Below, one piece after another: positions 1 through 9,900 of a stretch of DNA of 24,841 nucleotides (positions are counted from its first letter, which is position 1; each line of letters opens with the position of its first letter). This DNA comes from Desulfarculales bacterium UBA702. GTDB taxonomy: Bacteria > Desulfobacterota > Syntrophobacteria > Syntrophobacterales > Syntrophobacteraceae. The stretch is taken from NCBI GenBank assembly GCA_002298165.1, contig DBMI01000008.1:1-24841 (forward strand), given 5' to 3'. The notes under the pieces were generated by a model. That model did no database searches. It was not told the origin of the DNA and was given only the letters and a program-made list of their open reading frames with translations. A program made the translations under genes and the position numbers.

Positions 1-1649
1 GCCTGCGGACCGGCTCCCGGTGGCACGGCAGGTTGAGCTTGAGCCGCACGTTGCCGGAGTTCCTGTTCACGCTGTTGAACGGCCTGCACCGGCACGGACT
101 GCCGCTTCAGCTCTCTTTGCGGGAAGGTAGTCACCGGCCTCGCGGCCTCATTTCGACTGACCAACCTGTCTGATACCCTCGGGGGAGGTACCTGGACATT
201 TTGCGCTACCTGTGCCGGGCGAAGCCTCGCAACCTGCCTCTCCACGGCGGCCGCCCTGATATTGGCCGCCTGTGAGGCAAGCCTTTGATTTTGCTGGATC
301 CGCTGTGCCACAACGCTATGAGGTACCCGCTCGACGGGGGTGGGAGTGAAATTGTACTGGAGGCTGGGCTGGCTGACGTTTCTAATTATCCGTGTATCGA
401 TCACCGGGGCCGGACGGAAGTTGCTGGCCAGCGTATTAGGGTCAACCCTGCGAATCCTGGCTTCCCTGTAATCCCGAACGGTGAAGAGGCTGCTTTGAGG
501 CACCGCCACCGCGAGGGGCGCGTACCTGAAATCATTGATGCTGATGTGGACTCTTGTGGGGTCTTGAACGACAACCGTTCTGGGCCCCCAGTAGTCGTGT
601 GCATAGTAGGGCTCGGAGGGAGCCAGAGGAAACCAGCCCACGCTGGTATCGTTGTAAAGCCAACCAACACGCCCAGGGTACCATGAAAAGGCTACTCCAT
701 AATCAGGGCCTGCCGGCGCAACATCCTCCGGAGGGAGCCAGTACCACCCGGCCGGCTCACCAACGCGGACCCAGTTGCCGTAATGACCGGTCAGATAACC
801 GAATGGCTCATTGGCGGGAATCCAGGCATAGTCGCCATAGTAAGATGTCCATCTGCCATATGTGAAAGGCTCCCATCCCGGATCTACATTCGGACGCCAC
901 AGGCGGCGTTCCCGCCCATTGTAATATACGTCGTCCCATCTTCCGTAATCATCCAGGACATAAGCCTCATCGTAGAGACCTGCCGGGAGGTATTCGGTCG
1001 AACGGGCATGGATTCTTCTCGCCCTCGCATCATCCAAATGCCGGTTCCACGCATCCCATTCACCATCCACCATATTGTCACCCTGGCTCACTGCGCCTGC
1101 CGATGCGATTATCGAAAGCCCCTCCCGGATATCGTATCGGGTTGTTCCATCGTTTCCGACAAAGTACATCCTGCCGATTATCGGGATTACTTCGGTGGAT
1201 TGGTCGCCAACGTAAATGTCGAAACTTGATCCAGGATCTGCCACGACATAGCCAAAAGGTGTAGTGACTTTTACGATGCCGTGGTTCGAATCATCAAAGA
1301 AGCGCGCCATGCCCGATGCAATATCGACCTGAGTGAGTTCCTCATTGATGCCGATAAGCTGTATCTGGGTCATGGGGCCGATTCGCACACGGGTTCTGTT
1401 TGGCAGCACGAATGCCGCTTTGCCATTATCGCCCGAGTAGAAAGCGTCTTCTCTACCAAAAGGCACGTCGGCTGTTGCAGCCACCCAGTCATTGTCGGCC
1501 GGTACGTAATATAAAAGCTCGCCCTCGACATGGGTCACATGGCCGACGAGAACCGGACCGCCGCCCCGGCGAGCCGCCATCGAGGGGGAAACCGCCGTCA
1601 GGCTGGTAATCAAAACCGCAAATAACCAAAAATATTTCTTCTGTCCCAT
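1..1649 (-). CDS. Secreted FecR-like / DUF6600 protein, C-terminus outside window
   Basis: The frame is open from the ATG at 1649 to the window edge, giving 549 residues with no stop, so the 3' end is missing. Residues 1-25 look like a signal peptide: KK, a hydrophobic stretch, then SPSMA followed by ARR, with cleavage after A25 or A26. Residues about 33-150 resemble a FecR-type domain (VLVGHVTHVEGELLYY, then GYVVADPGSSFDIYV). Residues about 232-356 are very rich in Trp, Tyr and Gly (FTYGRWTSYYGDYAWIP, HYGNWVRVGEPAGWYWLP), as in DUF6600 proteins. The tail from about 440 is rich in Gln, Arg and Ala and may be extended or coiled. The function of this family is not established. An envelope or surface role is inferred from the export signal. 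The Shine-Dalgarno is weak (GAAAG). It is transcribed divergently from the lipoprotein at 2093. Confidence 0.85.
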   Translation of the reverse strand, partial: MGQKKYFWLFAVLITSLTAVSPSMAARRGGGPVLVGHVTHVEGELLYYVPADNDWVAATADVPFGREDAFYSGDNGKAAFVLPNRTRVRIGPMTQIQLIGINEELTQVDIASGMARFFDDSNHGIVKVTTPFGYVVADPGSSFDIYVGDQSTEVIPIIGRMYFVGNDGTTRYDIREGLSIIASAGAVSQGDNMVDGEWDAWNRHLDDARARRIHARSTEYLPAGLYDEAYVLDDYGRWDDVYYNGRERRLWRPNVDPGWEPFTYGRWTSYYGDYAWIPANEPFGYLTGHYGNWVRVGEPAGWYWLPPEDVAPAGPDYGVAFSWYPGRVGWLYNDTSVGWFPLAPSEPYYAHDYWGPRTVVVQDPTRVHISINDFRYAPLAVAVPQSSLFTVRDYREARIRRVDPNTLASNFRPAPVIDTRIIRNVSQPSLQYNFTPTPVERVPHSVVAQRIQQNQRLASQAANIRAAAVERQVARLRPAQVAQNVQVPPPRVSDRLVSRNEAARPVTTFPQRELKRQSVPVQAVQQREQELRQRAAQAQPAVPPGAGPQ

Positions 1650-2092
1650 ATCGATTTCTTTCGTGTTCAGCTTTTGTCGCTAATTAGTTCATTTATGAAA
1701 TCCGCCCTTTGTGGACCTAGATCCGGCCTTACTTCATTCCGGCCACCTGCTTAGATCCATGGACGAAGAGTCATTCCTAGTTCAATTTAATTATTGAAAA
1801 CTGCAGTGTCTCTATATCTGGCTAAAGTTAGGCGGGTTGAATAGGACTTTTAAATTTCGAAGGTCTTAGAAAAAGCGCGAATATTAAAGTAGAGCAGGCA
1901 ATTTGCCGATTATTCAAAGGGAACTTGAGTCGGCGGCACAATCCGGTCCGTGAAAAAACTGGAACTTAAAAGATAAAATATCCGGCTTCCGAAAACTTCC
2001 CCACGAGAGAACTTCCGCTGGAGCAAATTGGTATTTATTGTAATTGGTGTTCAGTTCATAATTAATAAGCAGGGATTTTCAGGGGGCGAAAC
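1650..2092. other. Divergent intergenic region, no gene seen
   Basis: This 443-bp stretch separates the minus-strand DUF6600 gene from the plus-strand lipoprotein gene and must hold both promoters. It is more AT-rich than its surroundings, especially near 1785-1870 and 2020-2070. I found no reading frame with a ribosome-binding site, no strong hairpin with a T-run, and no promoter hexamer pair good enough to call. Confidence 0.6.
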
Positions 2093-2368
2093 ATGAGCAG
2101 GAAAATCTTTTTGGCGGCAACCGCATTGATCGTTCTCTTCGGGATTTACGGATGCACGACCGCAAGCGTATTTCTCGATCCCCAACACCCCGGCTCGGCA
2201 TATGTCGGAGGAGGAGAGTTGCAGCTCCTTTTCTCGAATCCTGAATACACCGACTTGAGCGATCCAATGATGAGGCAACAGTATCAGCAGATGGAGGTAT
2301 TCGGAAAAAAGGGAGGCTATCCCTTCGTAACCGGCGGCATTGGAGTGATGGAAGTCTGGCGTTTTTAG
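2093..2368 (+). CDS. Small predicted lipoprotein, function unknown
   Basis: The product is 91 residues. MSRK is followed by a hydrophobic stretch and a lipobox-like IYGC with Cys at residue 21, so lipid modification by signal peptidase II is likely. The start is supported by AGGGGG a few bases upstream of the ATG. The mature part is about 70 residues, with no domain I recognise; it includes a motif-poor segment DPMMRQQYQQMEVFGKKGG. After residue 21 the amino acid is Thr rather than Asp, so there is no inner-membrane retention signal and an outer-membrane location is possible. The downstream neighbour (2394-2609) converges on it with a 25-nt gap. Confidence 0.75.
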   Translation: MSRKIFLAATALIVLFGIYGCTTASVFLDPQHPGSAYVGGGELQLLFSNPEYTDLSDPMMRQQYQQMEVFGKKGGYPFVTGGIGVMEVWRF

Positions 2369-2393
2369 GATTTGGGGAAATTAAGGATCAGGA

Positions 2394-2609
2394 TCACTCT
2401 TCAACAACTTCACCGAAAGGTGATTTGAACAAGATCAGCCGGCTGAGGTCCACCCTGTCGCTTGCATTGTCTATCCCTACCCCGGCCACTTTTCCGGTAT
2501 CGGTGTAGTCGATAACTATACCTTCGGACACTTCACGACCTTCCCATGCCGGCAAATCCGAAAATTTTATGTAGAGCGAATCAGTATCGGGATAATAACT
2601 TATTTTCAT
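2394..2609 (-). CDS. DUF2283 family protein
   Basis: The product is 71 residues and begins MKISYYPDTDSLYIKF, the typical opening of DUF2283 proteins (short beta-rich proteins; the pattern Y-D-x-x-D-x-L-Y-I is clear). It continues with GIVIDYTDTGKVAGVGI, also typical. The frame extends ten codons upstream, but the ATG at 2609 is preceded by AGAGGAG at good spacing and matches the family start, so the shorter form is chosen. The biochemical function of the family is unknown. Many members lie near toxin-antitoxin-like or regulatory genes, but no partner toxin is seen here. It lies 71 nt downstream of the histidine kinase on the same strand and may be co-transcribed with it. Confidence 0.85.
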   Translation of the reverse strand: MKISYYPDTDSLYIKFSDLPAWEGREVSEGIVIDYTDTGKVAGVGIDNASDRVDLSRLILFKSPFGEVVEE

Positions 2610-2680
2610 CCAGGACTCCTCTTGAAGGAAAGCTGCCAAGGCCGAACAGCGGGAGGTCCAATTCGTAATCGATTAAACTC

Positions 2681-4405
2681 CTAGTCCCTAACCTCAATTT
2701 TCTCCGGTATATTGACAATAAATGTTGAACCAACTCCCGGCGTGCTTTTCGCGGTTATAGTCCATCCATGTCTTTCGACTATTTTGCGGCAGATTGCAAG
2801 CCCAATACCCGTGCCCTGGTAGGTGCCCTGGCTGTGAAGCCGCTGAAAGGGGGCAAAAATGCGGTCGAGGTATTTTTCATCAAAACCGATGCCGTTATCC
2901 CCGAAACAAATGCAGGTGCCGTTTTCGTTAACACGGGCATAGATCTTTACACGGGGCGATACACCCTCCTTTTGAAATTTCAGAGCATTCCCGATAATAC
3001 ACTGAAAAAGCTGCTCCATCTGGGCGGAGTCTGCTTCAACCGTCGGCAGGTCGGAGAATTCCACAACCGCTCCTTCCAGGGAAGGAGGCTTGAACAATTC
3101 GACCATGTGAGCTGCTGTTTCATTCAGGTTTACGGGCTTGAGCGGCTCGGGCCCGGCGCTTACGCGCGAAAACTCGAGCAAATCGATTATGAGCTGCTGC
3201 ATCCGGTTTGCAGCTCCTTCCATTCTGATAAGATAGTCTACTTCGGTCTCGTCGAGCTTTTCAACGCACCGGGTCCTGAGGCGATCCCCGAATGCCTGGA
3301 TCTTTCTGAGTGGTTCCTGGAGATCGTGTGTCGCTAACTTTGTAAATTCCTGGAGTTCCTTGTTCATCAGTTCGAGCCTTGTCATGGCTTCTGTCAGCTT
3401 GGCGGTCCTCTCCTGGACTCTGAGTTCCAACTCGTCATGGGATTTTCTTAACTCTTCCTCCATCTGTTTGCGCCCGGTAATATCCTGGACCGATCCGAAC
3501 CCGGAAGTGAGCTTCCCCTCGTCATCAAACTCCAACTCGGCCCGCTCGCGGACCCACTTTACGGTTCCGCTCACCACGATCCGGTGCTCGATTTCATAAG
3601 GAGCGCCGGCAAGGGCGGCCTGCCAGGAACTTTCGACGAAATTGTGATCCTCCGGATGTACAAGGGCAAGAAAGGCCTCGTAAGTCATCGGCACACCCCG
3701 GGGAACCCCGAAAAGGCGGTAAGTCTCGTCGGACCAGTGCAGGATGTTGCGCTCGATTTCCAGGCGCCAGCTCCCGGTATGCGCTACGGCCTGGGCTCGG
3801 TTGAGTTCCTCTTCGCTTTCCTTCAGTTTTCGGTTCTTTATTTCCAGTATTTGCTGGGCTTTCCTAAGCTCTTTTTCAGTCTGGAGCTGCTCCATTTGCT
3901 TGAGGCCAAGGGATGCGATCATTTCGGCAAAATAGGTAAGAAACGAAAGCACAGCCTGCAGGCTCTCTTCAGGTACGATCGGCACTTCGGATATAGCCTG
4001 CAGGTAGGAAGACTCATTGAATCCGAAATCTTTCGCCTGGCTGCGGAAAAAATCCAGATCTGGCTTTTGTGTGAAAAACTGCCCTATAAAAACATTCGCG
4101 AGGTGTTTTCCATTGATTATTATAGGAGAAGCGGCATCTGTGAGGCCGTTCGCACAGCGATAGAACGAAAAGGTTTTACCTTCCAGCAATTGATTGGCAA
4201 GCTGCGTGTCGCTTTCGATGCATCTTTGGCAAGCTCTCTCATTCAATCGGTGAAACACCGTGCAGACTCTCTGCCAGCGTGAGGAAACGAGCACGACTCC
4301 ATCAAGATCCAATATGGCTGCGGAAATCCCCTGAGCGTCCTTGAAGTTTTGGAGCAGTTGCCGGGTTTGTTCGATGTCTATAAGGTCTGAGAGGTGATAA
4401 TTCAT
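2681..4405 (-). CDS. PocR-PAS sensor histidine kinase, cytoplasmic
   Basis: The product is 574 residues from the ATG at 4405, which has GGGGGA upstream. An in-frame ATG at 4444 would add 13 residues but has no ribosome-binding site. Residues about 5-165 form a PocR-type ligand-binding domain, with Cys48, Cys59, Cys62 and Cys84 and the segment ANGLTDAASPIIINGKHLAN. A coiled linker follows (about 170-205), then a PAS domain with a PAC-like end (about 205-315; HTGSWRLEIERNILHWSDET). A second coiled coil leads to the HisKA box ATHDLQEPLRKIQAFGDRL with phospho-acceptor His360. The ATPase domain has an N-box around Asn473 (IIGNALKF), a G1 box with Asp503 (GDNGIGFDE), an F-box (FAPFQRLH) and a G2 box (GTGIGLAICRKIV). 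There is no membrane segment, so it senses a cytoplasmic ligand; small organic molecules are known PocR ligands, but this one is unknown. No response regulator is adjacent. Confidence 0.9.
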   Translation of the reverse strand: MNYHLSDLIDIEQTRQLLQNFKDAQGISAAILDLDGVVLVSSRWQRVCTVFHRLNERACQRCIESDTQLANQLLEGKTFSFYRCANGLTDAASPIIINGKHLANVFIGQFFTQKPDLDFFRSQAKDFGFNESSYLQAISEVPIVPEESLQAVLSFLTYFAEMIASLGLKQMEQLQTEKELRKAQQILEIKNRKLKESEEELNRAQAVAHTGSWRLEIERNILHWSDETYRLFGVPRGVPMTYEAFLALVHPEDHNFVESSWQAALAGAPYEIEHRIVVSGTVKWVRERAELEFDDEGKLTSGFGSVQDITGRKQMEEELRKSHDELELRVQERTAKLTEAMTRLELMNKELQEFTKLATHDLQEPLRKIQAFGDRLRTRCVEKLDETEVDYLIRMEGAANRMQQLIIDLLEFSRVSAGPEPLKPVNLNETAAHMVELFKPPSLEGAVVEFSDLPTVEADSAQMEQLFQCIIGNALKFQKEGVSPRVKIYARVNENGTCICFGDNGIGFDEKYLDRIFAPFQRLHSQGTYQGTGIGLAICRKIVERHGWTITAKSTPGVGSTFIVNIPEKIEVRD

Positions 4406-4913
4406 TTCCAATCCCCCACTCAAATTTCCATGCCCCGTAGGCATTGCGGCTGGTGTTGTATTTGTGAAGTAACGAATCGATTCGGGTTAATAGGGATTGA
4501 ATAGAATTTTGGAAATTCGAATATAGAATCTGTTCATTGTCATGGAATTTTAAGCAAGCTGCCCGATTAAATCAATCAGGATAATAAGAAAGCTTGAGCA
4601 ACAGGTGTGAGCGGGCTTAATAGCCGGTAGGCCGGATTCATAGCCCATAGCCGTCGACTTAAGAGATTCGATGTAACTCCGGAAAAGCAGGTATATAGAA
4701 ACGCGTCATTCCCGCGTGCTTCTGGCGGGAATCCAGCGTCTTTAGAGTGGTGGGCACGATAAATCGCCGTGCCCACCAACAACGCGCCGCGCGTTGCTCC
4801 GTTAAGTCGACGCCCATGGGATTCATATCCGGGCTACCTTTTTTTACCTTCTGGTCTTTTATCTTCACGGTAACCTGTAAAGCCTCAGCCCCTCGACCCA
4901 CCAACCCGCAGCT
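4406..4913. other. Non-coding region with nested palindromes
   Basis: This 508-bp gap between glgB (3' side) and the kinase (5' side) has no convincing gene. Short open frames run through it, but they read across palindromes and lack ribosome-binding sites. It holds the composite inverted-repeat element at 4644-4820, described separately. The kinase promoter should lie between about 4406 and 4560, which is AT-rich, but no clear hexamer pair was found. No intrinsic terminator with a T-run was found after glgB. Confidence 0.6.
4644..4820. repeat. Composite palindromic element (nested inverted repeats)
   Basis: The outer arms 4644-4662 and 4802-4820 are inverted repeats, complementary at 17 of 19 positions (core GTCGACTTAA / TTAAGTCGAC). 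Inside are three palindromes. ATTCCCGC (4708-4715) pairs with GCGGGAAT (4725-4732). GGTGGGCACG (4749-4758) pairs perfectly with CGTGCCCACC (4768-4777). AACGCG (4781-4786) pairs with CGCGTT (4790-4795). The ATTCCCGC/GCGGGAAT pair resembles intergenic palindromes common in many bacterial genomes. The GGTGGGCACG arms recur almost exactly at 18979-19003. Together these look like a REP/MITE-type dispersed repeat rather than a terminator. No transposase is present. Confidence 0.6.
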
Positions 4914-6842
4914 TCATTTCGGTGCTTCGTTTTTGAGGAAGACGATCCCAAGCGGCGGCAGGACAAGCGAGAGCGAATCGTAGCGGCCATGACTCGGAAT
5001 CGGCACAGTCTCGACACCGCCGAAATTTCCGTGGCCGCTCCCTCCGTAAATTTTCGAGTCGCTGTTCAGCATTTCCTTCCAGTGGCCCGCCCGCGGGACG
5101 CCGAACCTGTAGTTGAGCCTCGGGACCGGAGTGGCGTTGGCCGCAACCAGGATCAGGTCATCGGTAGATTCGGCCTTCCTCACGAAGGCTATAACACTCG
5201 AATCGGCATCCCTGAAGTCAATCCACTCGTAGCCTTGGCCGCTGAAATCCAATTCGTGCATGGCCGGTTCATCACGGTAGAGCCGGTTTAGGTCCTGGAC
5301 CCATCGCTGGATTCCCTGGTGGGGTGGAAATTCGAGCAGGTTCCAGTCGAGGCTCTTCTCGTGGTACCATTCGTCCCACTGTGCGAATTCGGCGCCCATG
5401 AAAAGGAGTTTCTTTCCGGGCTCGCCGAACATGTAGCCAAAAAGCAGCCGCAAATTGGCGAATTTTTGCCAATCATCTCCCGGCATTTTTTGCAGGAGCG
5501 ATCCTTTCCCGTAGACTACTTCATCGTGGGACAGGGGCAGGACGAAATTTTCAAAGAACGCATACCAGATATTGAATGTCAGGAGATTCTGGTGGAATTT
5601 GCGAAAGATGGAGTCCAGTTCGAAATACTCCAGAGTGTCGTGCATCCAGCCCATATTCCACTTCATCCCGAAGCCCAACCCTCCGACGTAGGCCGGACGC
5701 GATACCATTGGCCAAGAGGTTGACTCCTCGGCAATCGTCTGCACGTCCGGATAATTCTCGTAAACCACCTCGTTGAATCTTCTTATGAAATAGATGGCAT
5801 CTATGTTTTCCTTGCCCCCGTGAATATTGGGTATCCACTCGCCTTCCTGGCGGGCATAGTCGAGGTAGAGCATGGAGGCGACAGCATCTACACGCAGCCC
5901 GTCTGCATGGTATTTGTCCAGCCAGAACATTGCGCTGCTGATCAGAAATGCCCTGACCTCATAGCGCCCGTGGTTGAAAATATAGCTGTTCCACTCCGGG
6001 TGGTAACCTTTCTTCGGGTCCTGGTGCTCGAACAGGTGCGTGCCGTCGAAAAAGGTCAAACCGTGTTCGTCGCTTGGAAAATGCGAGGGCACCCAGTCGA
6101 GAATTACTCCTATCCCTTTACGGTGAAGAGCTTCTATGAGGTACATGAAATCTTGCGGGGTACCATACCTTGAAGTCGGGGCGAAATAGCCCACTGTCTG
6201 GTAGCCCCAGGACCCGTAGAACGGGTGCTCCATTAAGGGGAGGAACTCGACATGCGTGAAGCCCATTTCCTGGATATAATCGGGAAGAACCTCGGCCATT
6301 TCCCGATAACTCAACCACCTGTTGTCCTCTTCGGGCACCCTTTTCCACGAGCCGAAGTGGAGTTCATATACGGAGTGGGGCGCCTTCAGGGCGTTGGCTT
6401 CCGCCCTTTTATCCATCCATTCCCTGTCGCCCCAATCATATTTTATGTCCCAAACGATTGAAGCTGTCCTGGGCGGGGTTTCCCAGTGCATGGCAAATGG
6501 GTCTCCCTTATCCACGGTGTAGCCGCCCTCATTCGAGACGATATGGTACTTGTAAATTGTGCCGTTGCCGATGCCCGGAATGAATCCCTGGAAGATACCC
6601 GAGCCGTCCCAGCGGACTGCGAGCGGGTGTGACTCGTGATTCCATGAGTTGAAGTCGCCGGTAACGAAGACCTGCCTGGCATTGGGCGCCCAAATGGCAA
6701 AGAAAGTCCCTTGCTCGCCATCAAAGGTTACAATGTGAGAACCCAGCTTCTCGTAAAGCCTGAAATGGTTCCCCTGCTTGAACAGGAATGTGTCATGATC
6801 GGTGATCAGGCTGAATTCATGGTTTACATAGGCCTTTTCCAT
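4914..6842 (-). CDS. glgB: 1,4-alpha-glucan branching enzyme GlgB
   Basis: GlgB cuts alpha-1,4-glucan chains and re-joins the piece through an alpha-1,6 link, here on polymer made by GlgE. The product is 642 residues, the normal family length. Residues about 10-135 hold the CBM48 domain (TFFAIWAPNARQVFVTGDFN). The GH13 barrel follows, with nucleophile Asp319 (DGLRVDAVASMLYLDY), acid/base Glu372 (TIAEEST) and Asp440 (LSHDEVV). The C-terminal all-beta domain ends PPLGIVFLKNEAPK. The ATG at 6842 is chosen because AGGAG lies just upstream; a TTG at 6866 overlaps that ribosome-binding region. It is the last gene of the glgE-treS-glgB group, 133 nt after the treS stop. Confidence 0.95.
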   Translation of the reverse strand: MEKAYVNHEFSLITDHDTFLFKQGNHFRLYEKLGSHIVTFDGEQGTFFAIWAPNARQVFVTGDFNSWNHESHPLAVRWDGSGIFQGFIPGIGNGTIYKYHIVSNEGGYTVDKGDPFAMHWETPPRTASIVWDIKYDWGDREWMDKRAEANALKAPHSVYELHFGSWKRVPEEDNRWLSYREMAEVLPDYIQEMGFTHVEFLPLMEHPFYGSWGYQTVGYFAPTSRYGTPQDFMYLIEALHRKGIGVILDWVPSHFPSDEHGLTFFDGTHLFEHQDPKKGYHPEWNSYIFNHGRYEVRAFLISSAMFWLDKYHADGLRVDAVASMLYLDYARQEGEWIPNIHGGKENIDAIYFIRRFNEVVYENYPDVQTIAEESTSWPMVSRPAYVGGLGFGMKWNMGWMHDTLEYFELDSIFRKFHQNLLTFNIWYAFFENFVLPLSHDEVVYGKGSLLQKMPGDDWQKFANLRLLFGYMFGEPGKKLLFMGAEFAQWDEWYHEKSLDWNLLEFPPHQGIQRWVQDLNRLYRDEPAMHELDFSGQGYEWIDFRDADSSVIAFVRKAESTDDLILVAANATPVPRLNYRFGVPRAGHWKEMLNSDSKIYGGSGHGNFGGVETVPIPSHGRYDSLSLVLPPLGIVFLKNEAPK

Positions 6843-6975
6843 CTGCTCCTCGCTCCTTTTTCGCAACCGCCCATATATGCCAAACTGTGGGGAGGCACGC
6901 TTTCAGGCCTGTCAATATCCGGTTTCGATCCGGCAGGCTGGAAAACGGTCGGTTTCAATTGGTCGGATGCCCGAT

Positions 6976-9900
6976 TTACCGTCCGTCCAGCAAGTACCGG
7001 ATTCCCCTGATAGGAATGATGGCCCAGTCCGGGCGGTTGTTCAGTTCATAGCCCAGTTCGTAGACAGCCTTATCGAGCAGAAAGGCATCGAGAAGGATTT
7101 GCACGTCCTCCCTGTTTTCCGGAACCAGGTCGCTCTGCTTCATTTCATCGAGCCAGGCGCGTAGAAATACGGCGGACATGTTCCTGTACCACAGTTCCGC
7201 CCAGGGTTCCAGCGTGGGCATGTCTTCGGCGCGAATGTCCGCTCCTTTCATGATTGCAAGGTAGGCGGCATAGTGGAAGGAACGGATCATTCCGGCCACG
7301 TCTCTTAGCGGCGAGCGCTTGAGTTGCCGCTCGCCCAAGGTTCGGGCGGGCTCTCCCTCGAAGTCTATGATGATGTAATCTTTGCCGGTATAAAGTACCT
7401 GGCCGAGATGATAGTCCCCGTGGACGCGGATTCTTTTTGCCGAGAGTTTCTTTTTCAGGATCAGGCGATAGATTGAAATGATCTGTTCAGTCTGCGACAA
7501 AATCGAGGAAGCCTCTGATTCCGCATCCGGGGAAAGCTTCGAGATGTTTGCTGTAAGGAGCGCGAAAACCCTTTTAAGCAGGCTTTGCAGCGACTGAAAC
7601 TGTGATCGCTGCCAAAGTGCGGTAAAGCGCTCGGGCGTAAATGCCGGATCACTGGTACCCGAGGCCAGGGCCTGGTGCATCTGCGCTGTTCTTGTCCCGA
7701 GGAGTGAGACCATCTCGAAGGGAACGCCCGGTACAATGTCAAGGGGGAGAGCAGGGGGAGTATCGGCGGAAGCCAGATCCATGAGAGTTGCGCTTGAGCG
7801 AGGCGCTTCAGGAACTTCCCCCCTTCTGCTAAGAATTTCCTCATAATAGCGGTGCAGCCCGGACATAAAATAGCCAAGCGCATCTCCCTGGTTATGGACA
7901 TAGTTGAGCAGGATTCCAAGGGATACCGCTTTCCCCTTTTCACGCTTGAGTTCCAATCCTCCGGCAAAGGTTGGAATGTTTGGGAAATTGGCTACTTCGG
8001 TCAGGAATTTCGTTATTTCGAGATCGGGATTTACCCCATCGTCCGGATGACGGTAAAGCTTCAGGAAATACTCCTCCCCGAAAACAACCGAGGTGTTGCT
8101 CTGATCTATTCGAAGCACTTCCGGCCGGATTCGGTCCGGATCGCGAAGCGAGTCGTACCTGAAACCTTTTCCCGGATACCCCGAAAGTTCAGTTGAGCGT
8201 GTTTTGGTCCGGCGCCTTTTTGCCATCATCCAGAGCAGGTCGGAGCTGAAATCTTCATTATAAAGGCTGTCATATAGAATGCCGTTCTCGCCGCCGACCT
8301 CGATTGTAGAAACCACCGCCGAGGAGGATTCGTTGGAAATTCGCGCGGCTTCTTCCCCCTTTGCAAACCCTAGCGGCAATACATAAAGCTCCGGCAAGCC
8401 TTCCACATAGTCTACCTTCATGAGGATAATCCGAAATTCGATGCCGTTTTTCGACAGAGGGAGAATATTGGTTATTCCAAGTTGGAGCACCTGGCGCGCT
8501 TTTCCGCCAAACCAACGGCATCCGCCGATATAGGCCGGCAGGATCTCGTGTTCCAACACCTCCCGCATTTTTCCTTCAAAAATATCGGTCCAGTGCACCG
8601 CAGCCTCCAGTCTTTCAGATGGTACGCCCACGCATACCAGACCAGTCTCCGACTGGCCGAGCGAGAATAGATAGCCCCCATAGGGAGCAAAAGTCAGGAT
8701 GTAGGGCGATTGCTGGATTTGATGGAATTTATTCCGGCTCATGAGTTCCTCGGGCTCCAGTCCGGAGAATTCCGCCAGGTTGAGGGCCCCCATCTGGGGC
8801 AGCCTCGAAAGGTTTACCGCCAAAAGTATCTTTTCATCGCCGTATTCTCTTATGAAGGCGAAAATCTTCTTATTGGAAGATTTTACCAGCCGCATGCTTC
8901 CTCTGCCGAATGCCTGGTACCGTTTTCTGAGGGCAATCAAGCGGCGCATGAACCAAAGGAAAGATGACGGGTTTCGCTCCTGGTTTTCCACGTTTATCGT
9001 CTGGTAATGATAGCTGTAGTCGATCACCACCGGCAGGTAGAGCTGCTGGGGATCAGCTTTTGAAAAACCTGCGTTCTTGTCCGGGCTCCACTGCATTGGA
9101 GTCCTCACCCCGTTCCGGTCACCCAGATAATAATTGTCTCCCATGCAGATCTCGTTTCCGTAGTAGACGACAGGGCTGCCCGGCAGGGTGAAAAGAAGCC
9201 CGTAGAGGAGCTTTATCTTGCGCTGGTCGTTTCCGAGAAGAGGGGCGAGCCTCCTGCGGATTCCCAGGTTGATCCTTGCGCGCGGGTCGGATGCATACAT
9301 GCGGTACATGTAATCCCGCTCCTCATCTGTTACCATCTCCAGGGTAAGCTCGTCGTGGTTGCGAAGAAAAAGCGCCCACTGAGATGTTTCCGGAATCTCG
9401 GGCGTCTGATCCAGGATATCCAGCATGGGGAAATTGTCCTCCATCTGGAGGGCCATGAACATTCTGGGCATCAGCGGGAAGTGGAAAGCCATATGACACA
9501 TATCGCCATCTCCGAAATAGGCGACGGCGTCCTCCGGCCACTGGTTCGCCTCGGCTAGAAGCATGCGGTTTTTGAACCTGGAATCCACATGGGCCCGTAG
9601 TTTCCGAATGAATTCATAAGTCTCGGGGAGATTTTCGCAGTTTGTCCCCTCGCGCTCGAATAGATAGGGCACGGCGTCGAGGCGCATTCCATCCACCCCC
9701 ATTCGCATCCAGAAATCGATTACCCGAAACATTGCCTTTTGCACGTGAGGGTTGTCGAAATTCAGATCGGGCTGATGCGAATAGAATCGGTGCCAGTAAT
9801 AGGCTTTGGCCACAGGGTCCCAGCTCCAGTTCGAGGGCTCGAAGTCCTGGAAAATTATTCGCGCATCCGCATATTTTTTCGGGTCATCCGACCAGACATA

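Noticed and set aside
285..1514. Several plus-strand open frames of 60-150 codons
   Set aside because: They are shadows of the minus-strand FecR/DUF6600 gene, which has a signal peptide, coherent domains and no stop over 549 codons.
4564..4600. AT-rich stretch considered as a terminator for the kinase side
   Set aside because: It is upstream, not downstream, of the kinase gene and forms no stable stem.
4576..4983. Short frames on both strands between the kinase and glgB
   Set aside because: They read through palindromic repeats and lack ribosome-binding sites.
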